Positions 53,904-64,000 of a DNA stretch of 64,000 nt are shown here, piece by piece. Under the pieces are notes generated by a model. The model was given only the letters and a program-made list of their open reading frames with translations, did not search any database and had not been told where the DNA came from. The position numbers and the translations under genes were made by a program. The DNA lies in contig NZ_JADDYD010000001.1 of assembly GCF_015708155.1 (NCBI RefSeq), positions 556,001 to 620,000 on the forward strand, given 5' to 3'. Each line of letters opens with the position of its first letter. The first letter of the stretch is position 1. Origin of the DNA: Mycoplasma sp. 'Moose RK' (GTDB taxonomy: Bacteria > Bacillota_I > Bacilli_A > Mycoplasmatales > Metamycoplasmataceae).

Positions 53904-55167
53904 AAATTCATTAAAATATACAATTTCACTTGCAACATCGTTAATTGGATCAGAAGCTTTTAAGTTTTCTTCATCCTTATATATTTTTAAAGTGACAGGT
54001 GATTTTTGACTTGTTACAATTTTATATTTACTAATACAAATTCCAAATTTAATAGTTTATTTGTTTAGTTCAAAAATTATTCAAAAGTGAAAAAACAGTA
54101 AATTAGCGCTATTAAATTCAGATTTATTAAGTATTTTTTCGCTCTTACTTTTACTGATAATATTTTTCAGTATCAAAAATCCTTTAATTTTTTCATTTTC
54201 GATAATTCTAATTTTAATAAATACCTTGTTGGGATTCATACATTCATTCCGTTTTATTTATTTAAAAGATATAGTTTATTATTTGTCAAATAACAAAATG
54301 GAAATGACAAATTTAAACATTTTTTCCACATTTGCAGCAGCTATAGGATTTTTAATTTCAGCTGTTTTTTCAATAATTTTATATTCAAATCTAGATTTTC
54401 ACTGACTAATTTCTTTCAATATTTTAACCTATTTAACTTCAGGTATTTTATATTTTAGTTTGAAATTTAACAAAATCAAATTTGATTTTGTTAAAAATGA
54501 GGAAGAATTAGACAAAATAGTTAATAAAAATACTATTTTTTATAAGTGATTATTGATTTTGGCTGGAAATTTAATTATTGGCATCTTTCTAATTCCAAGA
54601 ACAACGATTATACCGCAGTTTTTCACTTACATTAATTCAGAAAGTAAAAGTAAAGTTTTTAACTTTCAAAGTTGAGCTACATATTTGAACTTATTTTTTT
54701 CTTTTCTTTCTGTTTTGGGAAGTGTTTTAACTTTTCTAATAACAAACAAAACTAAAATAAAAATAAATTTTAAATTAGTAGTAATAGCGATCGTCTTACT
54801 AAACTTATCTTGACTTTTTAGTATTTTTTTGAATAATTTAAATCTCCGTTTCTATTTTTACGTGACAATTATAGGTCTTCAACAAATTTTATTTTCGCTT
54901 TTTTTGCCGGTTTTTTACAGCTCTACTTACACCTTATTTGACAAGAAAAAATTTCACCAACAAAACGGTATTTCTCTGGTTTTTCGTATTATTTTTTATT
55001 CATTTATTTCAATTATTACAACTACGATTTCAATTTATGTCTCATTTTACTTTTCCTTTCTATTTTTTTCAATCATAATTTCACTTTTAGGTTTAATAAC
55101 TATTTTTTCTTACTCAAAACTTCAAAAAAATTCAGCTAAACTAAAAGAATCTCTTCAAAATAAGTAA
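53887..55167 (+). CDS. MFS transporter
   Basis: 426-aa protein with about 12 TM helices in two sets of six, separated by a charged loop (KNEEELDKIVNKN, about 200-213). The N-terminal layout, with a long first half and short loops, is that of MFS efflux-type carriers. Start ATG at 53887 lies within the end of the previous gene, so translation is coupled. Its stop codon (55165-55167) is the first triplet of the right inverted repeat. In this operon it is most simply an exporter of a product, or an importer of a substrate, of the two enzymes. Confidence 0.78.
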
Positions 55168-55805
55168 ATCAATATAAAAAACTCATCAAACAACTATCTT
55201 TTCCTATGATTTTGCGACAATCTCTATTTTTATTTTTTCTAACATATTCATTTTTAAAAAATTTTGAAGAATTAATTTAACTTATATAAAAACTTGGAGC
55301 TTTATATGATAAACTACTTTGAAGTCGTGAGTTTCTATATTATTTAGAATTTTTTTGATAGGTAACGGTTGTATTTTCGAAATTTTGACCTTCAATATTA
55401 ATTAATTCTCGCTGTAAAATCGCATAAAACTTTCTTTTTCTTTTTTTTCTAAGTTCTTCAATAACTATTGCAGGATCAATCCCATATCTTCTGAGAACAT
55501 TTTTCCATTATTTCTTGATAAATTTCATGGTTATTTTCATAAAGATCGTTAATTATGTACTTCTTTTTTGGTTTGCGAGTAAATTTATTCTTACCACAGG
55601 TACTTATTAGACTTTTCATATCATTATTGAAAAGCATTTGTTACCAATTTCGTATTAAATTATTCCATACACATGCAAAATTGCTTTTTTAACCCTTGAG
55701 ACTTAGTAATTTTGATGTTTTTAATTTTCTGTTCAACTGTGAATTTATATTATTTCATTTAACAAACCTTTCCTGATGTGTCTGAAATTAATATACTAAT
55801 TTAGC
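55165..55805 (-). mobile_element. Right inverted repeat: dead IS3-like element
   Basis: Reverse copy of 50520-51160. Ends agree exactly (GCTAAATTAGTATATTAATT at the outer side; GATTTA at the inner side). It shows an extra G in the OrfA relic compared with the left copy, plus base changes concentrated in the outer half. Confidence 0.75.
55341..55760 (-). pseudogene. Broken IS3-type OrfA transposase (right copy)
   Basis: Same early stop codons as the left copy (codon 3 TAA, and later TAA after VYGII). A one-base insertion (TGGAAAAATG for TGAAAAATG) adds a further frame change. Inactive. Confidence 0.6.
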
Positions 55806-56000
55806 AGAAAAATTTACATTTTTGCTAAATTTAACAATTAAAAATTAAAATTTTCACGTTTTTTACAAAATTTTGCTTGAAAAAACTTAGGAAAAACAGC
55901 CAATTTTCTATGGTTTAACCGCGTATTCAAAAAAATAATTTTAGTTTCAGTTTTGTTTAAATTTTTAAAAATATAAAAACAAATTTCATAATCTAATTAA

Positions 56001-56029
56001 AATTAGAAAGCTAGTTTTCTAATTTTCAT
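56001..56029 (-). terminator. Possible terminator after trmL
   Basis: AATTAGAAA (56001-56009), short loop, TTTTCTAATT (56016-56025), one base from perfect, overlapping the trmL stop. Confidence 0.4.
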
Positions 56030-56543
56030 CAAGATAATTTTTGCCTTTTTGAACCTCAAAATGTGATAAATCTTGAAAATTTAATTGTCTGTGAATTTCG
56101 TAAGCAACAATAACCACTGAATTTGCAAGATTTAGCGATCTTGCTTTTGCCAACATTGGAATTCTGAGACATTTTTTCTTATTTTTTTTTAAAATCTCGA
56201 TGGGAATTCCAGTTGATTCACGACCAAAAATGAAAAAAATGTCTTTTTTTTCAGTTATTTCTTTTTTAAAATCAACTTCTGTATAAAGTTTTTGACCATA
56301 CCTGGTGATGAAGAATCAATTTTTTTTACCATATTTCTCACAAAATTCATCCCAATTACGATGAATTTCGTGTTCAATATCAGAAAGTAAAATCCCAGCA
56401 GCTGGCCTTTTAAGATGTTTTGGGTCAAGGTCAAAAGCAATTGGCTTGATTATGTGCAATTTTAAATTTGTTGCAAAGCATGAGCGAATGATGTTGCCAG
56501 TGTTAGGACCAATTTCTGGCTGAAAAAGAACAACATTAATCAT
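56019..56543 (-). CDS. trmL: tRNA (cytidine/uridine-2'-O-)-methyltransferase TrmL
   Basis: 174-aa SPOUT methyltransferase that modifies the wobble base of tRNA-Leu. N-terminal LFQPEIGPNTGNIIRSC, middle FIFGRESTGIP (about 105-115) and the C-terminal knot sequence RIPMLAKARSLNLANSVVIVAYE are intact. TGA at 56316-56318 is Trp. The start overlaps the upstream gene's stop by eight bases. Confidence 0.9.
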
Positions 56544-56915
56544 CTAAAAACTCCAAATTAGTGTAGTAAGTGTCGATTTTTATGGCATCAATTGCATCAA
56601 TTTTTCCCAAAAATAAGTCATATTTTATCTTAATTTTGTTGATTTTAAGATCCAATTGTCAAAGTAAGGAAAAAATGTCGGCTATGTCATTTTCTGAGTG
56701 AAATTCATTAGGTATTTTTTTATTTAATTCAAAGAAAAGCGTGTTTTCACCTGCAAAAACTGTTAAAATTTCTTTGTTGATTTCAAGTCTAATTGGCATG
56801 TTATTTTTCGGATTGATTGTTTCAAAAACATCAATTTCTACACCATTAATATTATCTTTTGAAATCATTAATGGTCCTATAAAATTAACAATTTCTTGTT
56901 TTTTTTCGTTTAAAA

Positions 56916-56943
<28 letters not shown>
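56536..56943 (-). CDS. Conserved small protein of unknown function
   Basis: 135 aa, soluble, alternate strands and helices, with one TGA-Trp. It has no motif I recognise. It is flanked by gltX and trmL with overlaps on both sides (28 and 8 bases), so it is certainly translated as part of that operon. Its size recalls DUF1934-like proteins, but I cannot support that. Confidence 0.6.
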
Positions 56944-58337
<1,394 letters not shown>

Positions 58338-58407
58338 TTATTTTCTCCTTTAATTTATTAAAAATAATTCATAATTCTTAAAAAAGCATGAAAAATTCGC
58401 CTTTTTT

Positions 58408-59115
58408 CTACTTTTTTTGCCAAACAGCAAATCTTGGCTTACCATTAATGTCATTTTCAATTATAAAATCTGGAAAGTTTTTTTGAAAAAAATCGACACT
58501 TTGAAAATCAATTTCAAAGAAAATTCAGCCATTTTTTTTAAGAAAATCATTAGCTTTTTGCATGATTCTTTCATAATAAAAAAATGGTGTAGGCACAGCG
58601 AACAAAGCATTTTCAGGTTCAAAATTAAGAACTGAATCAGCTAGTTTTTGCGGTGCTAAATAAGGTGGATTTGAAATTATTATATCAAACTTTTGCAATG
58701 GAATATTCTCAAAAAGGTCAGATTTAATGACGTTTACTTGTAAATTATTATGTTTTGCATTTAATTTTGTTTGAATAATTGCCTCATTACTAATGTCACT
58801 CAAAGTGATTTTTGCATCAATAAATTTTGCAAGCGCAAGACCAATAAACCCTGAACCGCAGCACAAATCAAGGACAAAATCACCTTTTTTTATCACTTTT
58901 TTAACCTTCAAAATCAGTTCTTGAGTTTCATATCGTGGAATAAAAACCTTCAAATCAAGATAAATTCTAACGTTTTCCATCTCAATAAAACCAATGATTT
59001 TTTGTGCTGGATAACCAAGCTCAAGCTTCAAATTTTCCAAATTTGAAATTTCTAAAGGCAAATTATAGCGCTGTTTTTCCTTTAGAAGTGCAATTCTTGC
59101 ACTATTTTGTACCAT
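58408..59115 (-). CDS. prmC: Peptide chain release factor N5-glutamine methyltransferase
   Basis: 235-aa SAM enzyme that methylates the GGQ glutamine of release factors. Motif [17 protein letters not shown] (about 92-107) and catalytic NPPY (about 154-157) are present. It is a short form: the N-terminal domain is reduced. It overlaps its substrate gene prfA by 14 bases. Confidence 0.92.
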
Positions 59116-60187
59116 AATTTTGAGCCATCAACTCAACCTTTTCTTCTGCTAAAAGCCCATCAATTATTGGATTTAAAGCCCCCTGAATCACCGATTTTAG
59201 AGAACAAGAAAAACCAATTCGATGGTCAGTAACACGATCCTGAGGATAATTATAAGTGCGAATTTTTTCTGATCTTGCACCAGAACCAGCTAATTTACGA
59301 AAATTAGCTTGTTTTTCTTGTTGTTTTTGCAATTCAAGATTGTAAATCTTGGATTGCAAAATTTCCATGGCAATTTCCTTATTTCCAATTTGTGACCTTT
59401 CATCCTGCGAAGTAACAACAATTCCTGTTGGAATGTGGGTGATTCTAACTGCTGAATCTGTTGTGTTTACGGACTGGCCGCCGGCACCTGACGAGCGATA
59501 AGTATCAATCCTGAGATCAGTTGGGTTGATTACAATTTCAATTTTTTGATTAATTTTTGGCATAACCGTAACCGTTGCCGTTGAAGTATGAATTCGACCC
59601 ATTGTTTCTGTTTCAGGAACTCGCTGAACCCGGTGAACACCGGATTCAAATTTCAGTTTTGAGTAAATATTTTTACCTGAAATTTGAAAAATAATTTGTG
59701 AAAAACCACCGGCAATTGCCAACGAAGAACTCAAAATTTTTGATTTTGCCTTTTCAGAATCAGCTCATTTTAAATACATTCTATAAAGATCACCCACAAA
59801 AATATTAGCTTCATCACCACCGGCGGCACCTCGAATTTCAATAATTACGTCTTTTTCGTCATTTTCATCTTTGGGAATCATCAAAACAAGAAGTTCTTTT
59901 TCAAGTTCTTCATTTTTTTTTGTTGCTGTGGTGATTTCAGATTTGGCTAGTTGAATTAATTCAGGATCTTTTTCTTGTTGCAAAAGTAATTTCATGTCCT
60001 TAATTGCTGTCTCATTTTGCAAAAATTGTTCAAAAACAGTGGCAATTTCAGCAATTGCTGAAATTTCACGAGAAATTTGTGTGTATTTTTTTTGATCAAC
60101 TAAAATTTTTTCATCTAGCAAAAGTTTATTTAATTCCTGATATTGTTGGCGAATTTTTACTAGCGAATTATGCATTTGTTTTTCCAT
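59102..60187 (-). CDS. prfA: Peptide chain release factor 1
   Basis: 361-aa RF1 that reads UAA and UAG. GGQ motif in [18 protein letters not shown] (about 226-243) and the anticodon-like region near the residues before it are present. TGA at 59765-59767 is Trp, which is in line with RF2 being absent from UGA-Trp mollicutes. The start at 60187 is preceded by CAGGAG; a second ATG four codons later is possible. Confidence 0.95.
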
Positions 60188-60255
60188 TTTGCTCCTGCAA
60201 AATTTTCATTTTACTCATTAAAATCAAGCTTTTTTCACTTTTTGGGTCAAAAAAA

Positions 60256-63087
60256 TTAAATATCTTCAAAAACATTTTGTGAATTTTGGTTAAATTTAAT
60301 TCACTTAGCAGAATGAGCCATTTTTTCAATTTCAACTGGGTTTTCAAGATCAAAAACTTTTTTTGAAACTGCATCCAAATCAGTTTCAATGTTCTGAGTC
60401 TGTGCAAGTCATTTTGCTAAAATTGTTGGATTTTTATCAATTTTAATTCCGATTGGATCAAATTGACCCACACCTTTTACCAAACCTTGTGTTGTTGGTG
60501 GAAAATACCCACCCCAAAAAATCCCTAAAACCTGGTTGTATTCATTGACAACCAAGGAGCCTGACATCCCATGACCACCTCGCAAACCAGGAAGCGAAAT
60601 TCCATCAGCACCGTTGAAGTCTCTAATTTCTGAATTGTTTTTAAACTTGTTTTGTTTGACAATTTTTTCTGTTGTTATAAATGAATTTTTATCATCACTT
60701 TCCCAGGAATAACCGCCTAAAAAACCGCCTAAATAAGCATGTAATGGTAAAATTTTTTCATTTTCACGGGCATCAATTTTGTTTGATATCTTTGTAAAAC
60801 TTGGTAAAAGTTTATTTGTAACTAAAAAATCAAGCGGATTTTCGTTGTAATAACGAATTGCATCAGGAATATTTTTGACAATTGATGTTGAAAGACCAAA
60901 GGGATCTTCAAAATCTAAAAACGGAATCCCTAAATTGAAGGGATTGTCAATTTTTTTGTCATTTGGAAAGGTAATTTCAATAATTGCAATGTCACGAAAT
61001 TTACCATTTTCTGGCGAATTAAGACCAATTGGATTAACTTTCAAATCTTTTCAAAACTGTTTTGCTTCAGGTGTAATGTACTGAAATCCTTCCGGGGGCA
61101 AAAAATCTTTGTTTGATTCAGTTTTTGAAATTCTATCAAAACGACGAAAAAGATTGTTATTATCAAAACTAATTGCGTCAAGATTTTTAATATTTCCATC
61201 CAAAAGGTAAGAAAAAGAGTAAATTTGCTCTGGATTATTAATTAAATCAGCAACAACATGAAGATTTGTCGCCAAGTAATAAGTGTTTGTTGGTAAAAAT
61301 TTACCAGGATTTTTTGGGTCTACTTTCAATTTACGGTCAAAAACTCAGGCAGTTCCAGATGTTATTTTTGTTGTGTTGCTCTGAGTTTTGCTATCAAAAG
61401 CATTGGAACGAAGTCTAATTACAATCGATCTTGCCCGTAAACCATCGTTGATTATTTCATTTTCAAAAACTCTTTGACCAAAATCAGCCACAATATTTTT
61501 GGTTGGTGCTTTTTCATCAAAAGGAACAAAAATTTTGTAAAAATCCTGAACTCAATTAGAAAAATAGAAGGAAACACCAGTTTTATCGACATTAAAATTA
61601 ACTAGTGATGCAAATTGATAATTTAACTTGTCAAATTTTTTTAATTCTTCTGTGTTTCTAAAAAGTGTTTCATCAGTCATTGTTTTCTGAATTGCCTCAC
61701 CAAAAAGTGGCCAAAGCAGTGAATCACTTGAAGAATTTAGACTGTCTGTGATATTTTTTAATTTTTGCGCAACTGTACTGTCAGATGATAATTTATATCA
61801 ATTATCAAGGTATTCAAAGTTGATTTGGTCACGAAATTCCTTTTTTGCAAAGATTTTTTCGTAAGAATTAAAACCTTCAACTTTAATAATTTGACCGGGA
61901 CTATAAGCCCCAAAAAGCAAATTTTTCTCTTTTGAATTAAGAATTACAAATAAATCACCTGTTTGATCATTGGAAAGTGAAGAAACAACCTTGATGTCAA
62001 AGTTTTTATGATTTAGACCGGAAAAATCGATGTATTTTTGCAAAAATTCGTTGTTATAACTTGGGTTTGTAAGAAAACTTGGTAAAAAATTGCTGTAATT
62101 TTCGCGTAATTTGAAACTTTTTGCTTCAGTTAATTTTTCTAAACCTTGAGTTGAACTAGGGTTGATTTTTAACTTGACAATTTTAGAAATAAAATTCTGA
62201 AATGAATCATGGTAAATTGACAAAATTACATCGATTTCATTAGTGCTTTTGTCATAAGAATTACCTAAAATTGTTCCTTTTATATAATAAAAAGGTTTCA
62301 CTTTTAGGCGGTAAGGGTTTTTGGCGATATTTGCAAGCGAAGGCGCAGAAGAGTCCCGGTCAGGAACGTCAAATTGGTCAAAATTGTTTAATTTTTGAAA
62401 GTCCATTTTTTCAAAGTTACTTGGTAAATTGACAAAATCCCAAATATTTTTAGTACCAATTTGTTGCAAATCAAGATTTTGATTTCCATCTTTTAAAGTT
62501 AAATTTTTGATACTTGCAAATGCAGTTGCAATTCGATCCTTGTAGGCATAAATTCCCGTTTGAGTTGTCTCAAATCCCGTAATTACAAAGATTTTCGACT
62601 GAATAAATTCCTTGGAATCCTTATCAAAAGCATCAACTTTTACCTTGACAGAACCATAAAAATCATTGGCTGAATCAAAGATTGGAGTCACTTTTAGGTC
62701 AAATTTACCAATAAGATCAAAATTATCAACTCCGGGAATGAAGGTCCAAATAATTGAATTATTCAAAAAAGTTTCTTGTCTATTAGCATTTTTTCTGCCA
62801 ATTGACTGATCAGGTTTGCCTTCAGGATTCAAAATGGCTATTTTTTGCAAAAATTCTGTTGCTTTAACAGTTGAGCTAATTTGGCGAACACGACCAGCAA
62901 CAACTGAGTCTAGTGGCTTTCTCAGATTCAACTGCTGATCTCAAGGATTTTTGGACCCAATTTGTAAAGTCTCTCTAAGCTTTTCGGCCGCGCCTAATCA
63001 AGTACAAGAAACAACTAATCCCGGCGCAAACAACGCTGGGATTCCTCTTAAAAAAATTTTTTTAAACATTAAACTTCATTTTTTCAT
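60256..63087 (-). CDS. MIP-like (DUF31) serine protease lipoprotein, solitary
   Basis: 943-aa lipoprotein (lipobox LVVSC, Cys28). The N-terminal 570 residues are beta-rich and resemble nothing I can name. The C-terminal trypsin-like DUF31 domain has candidate His610 in TNLHVV, Asp699 in RDIAIIEI and Ser842 in GMSGSLVV, with GYFPPTTQG following. It differs from the protease at 22212 in its long N-terminus. No MIB gene is next to it. Start at ATG 63087 (MKKW) lies about 11 bases from a TATAAT, suggesting a leaderless message; ATG 63069 is an alternative. Confidence 0.78.
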
Positions 63088-63097
63088 GATATAATTA

Positions 63098-63103
63098 ATT
63101 ATA
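63098..63103 (-). promoter_or_regulatory. Candidate -10 box for the solitary MIP-like gene
   Basis: TATAAT on the minus strand, 10 bases before the ATG at 63087. Transcription would begin within a few bases of the start codon. No ribosome site can fit. Confidence 0.45.
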
Positions 63104-63135
63104 TTACAACAATCTAATTTTAATTTTTAAAATTT

Positions 63136-63219
63136 GGCTCATTGGTGGAATGGTAGACACGGCAGACTCAAAACCTGCTGCAGCGATGCGTATCGGTTCA
63201 AGTCCGATATGAGCCACCA
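63136..63219 (+). tRNA. tRNA-Leu (anticodon CAA)
   Basis: 84-nt tRNA with encoded CCA. Acceptor stem GGCTCAT/ATGAGCC, class II D-arm with GGTAGACAC, anticodon loop CTCAAAA giving CAA (reads UUG), long variable arm, T-arm ATCGG TTCAAGT CCGAT. Pair 31-39 appears as an A-C mismatch in the anticodon stem. Confidence 0.92.
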
Positions 63220-63232
63220 TTTATATAATTTA

Positions 63233-63279
63233 CCCCTTTGGAATCTTTTCTTACAAAAGGATTCCAAAGGGGTTTTTTA
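63233..63279. terminator. Terminator between tRNA-Leu and ldh
   Basis: 13-base stem CCCCTTTGGAATC (63233-63245) and its complement (63260-63272), then TTTTTT. The T-run follows on the plus strand, so it ends the tRNA transcript. Confidence 0.75.
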
Positions 63280-63306
63280 AATTAAACAAAAAGAGTAGCA
63301 AAAATA

Positions 63307-64000
63307 CTAAATATTTTTAGTAGCATCTTGATAAATTTGCTCAATTATTTCAATTGATTTAGCAAATTTAGCTTTTTCTTTATCATTCAAGGTGATTTCA
63401 ACAATTCTTTCAATTCCTTTTGCACCTAAAACGACAGGAACTCCCACATTTGGACCTGAAAAACCGTATTCGCCACGAAGATTTGCACCAACGATTAAAA
63501 TATTTTTGGAATCTTGAATAATGCTTTTGACAATTGTAGCAAGAGCAGCGCCAATTCCGTAAAAAGTTGCTTTTTTACGATTAATGATTTCATATGCCTT
63601 GCGTGAAATTGGAAATTCAAGCTCTTTTTCATAGTTTGAGCTATCAATTCCGGTTAGTTTGGTAAAATTACAAAAACATTCACCGGCAATTTTAATGTTT
63701 GAAAAAGCAACAAAAGAAGAATCACCATGTTCTCCCATCACAAAAGCTTGAACAGAATTTGGAGACACATTTGCCCGTTTTGCAATTTCAACTCGCAATC
63801 TGGCAGTATCCAAAACTGTCCCTGAACCAATCACTTTTTCATCAGAAAACCCTGAAGCTTCACGAAAAGCACGAGTAATAATGTCAACTGGATTTGAAGC
63901 AATAACTGTGATTCCGCTAAAGCCACTTTCTTTTATTTTAAAAGCAATTTCTCTAATAATTCGGATATTATCTGCAACTAATTGAAGCCGAGTTTCGCCA
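63307..64000 (-). CDS. ldh: L-lactate dehydrogenase (3' part, runs off the window)
   Basis: C-terminal 230 residues of an NAD-dependent dehydrogenase; the gene continues beyond position 64000. ASNPVDIIT, DTARLR, the GEHGDS motif holding the catalytic His, and the final NDKEKAKFAKS helix are visible. GEHGDSS and SNPVD fit lactate dehydrogenase better than malate dehydrogenase. It regenerates NAD+ in glycolysis, fitting pgk at the other end of the window. Confidence 0.9.
   Translation of the reverse strand, partial: GETRLQLVADNIRIIREIAFKIKESGFSGITVIASNPVDIITRAFREASGFSDEKVIGSGTVLDTARLRVEIAKRANVSPNSVQAFVMGEHGDSSFVAFSNIKIAGECFCNFTKLTGIDSSNYEKELEFPISRKAYEIINRKKATFYGIGAALATIVKSIIQDSKNILIVGANLRGEYGFSGPNVGVPVVLGAKGIERIVEITLNDKEKAKFAKSIEIIEQIYQDATKNI

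Noticed and set aside
50520..55805. Integrative conjugative element or prophage
   Set aside because: No integrase, conjugation, capsid or replication genes are present; only dead IS arms and three cargo genes.

Overview
This window comes from a wall-less mollicute that reads UGA as tryptophan. Almost every long gene is open only if in-frame TGA codons are read through. Base composition is very AT-rich, lipoprotein signal peptides are abundant, and several genes are mycoplasma-specific (MIB/MIP immunoglobulin-evasion proteins, UU173/DUF2779 nuclease, surface nuclease plus ABC transporter). Gene content and style suggest the Mycoplasma (Mesomycoplasma) hyopneumoniae / ovipneumoniae / flocculare / dispar group. 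The species cannot be fixed from the sequence alone.

Layout. 0-5.7 kb (+): pgk, then a nucleoside and base salvage cluster (deoD, deoA, deoC, upp) and an ECF-type S-component membrane protein. 5.8-9.8 kb (+): lon and tuf. 10.1-11.2 kb (-): rplK-rplA. 11.4-18.9 kb (+): asnS, an RDD membrane protein, a PcrA/UvrD helicase, a large membrane-anchored unknown, ruvA-ruvB. 18.9-22.0 kb (-): a DUF2779-type nuclease and a lipoprotein. 22.2-31.7 kb (+): a surface locus with a MIP-type immunoglobulin protease, a coiled-coil lipoprotein and two tandem MIB-type immunoglobulin-binding proteins, with 15-17 nt homopolymer tracts between the genes. 32.1-33.6 kb (+): nadE and a YebC regulator. 33.65-35.05 kb (-): three overlapping small two-TM proteins of SLATT/DUF4231 style. 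35.3-47.6 kb (-): a transport locus with three paralogous binding-protein-like lipoproteins, a secreted/surface staphylococcal-type nuclease, an ABC ATPase with a very large insertion, two permeases and a 55-aa membrane protein. 47.8-50.5 kb (-): comEA-comEC-holA. 50.5-55.8 kb: an island bounded by two ~640-bp inverted copies of a dead IS3-like element. 56.0-60.2 kb (-): prfA-prmC and gltX-unknown-trmL. 60.3-63.1 kb (-): a second, solitary MIP-like lipoprotein protease. It is followed by tRNA-Leu(CAA) (+) and the 3' part of ldh (-).

The most unusual item is the 51.2-55.2 kb island. Three tightly packed genes encode a stand-alone AsnRS/AspRS-like catalytic core, a nucleotidyltransferase fused to an M42-type aminopeptidase with all expected metal ligands, and an MFS transporter. 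They have their own promoter and sit between inverted repeats. This looks like a horizontally acquired small-molecule, modification or immunity cassette. Its function is not known to me.

Other structure the genes do not explain: a dispersed ~100-bp intergenic repeat family (at least four clear copies and several degenerate ones), homopolymer tracts at the MIB/MIP promoters suggesting phase variation, an 86-nt nested inverted repeat upstream of the transport locus, and a structured leader before tuf.
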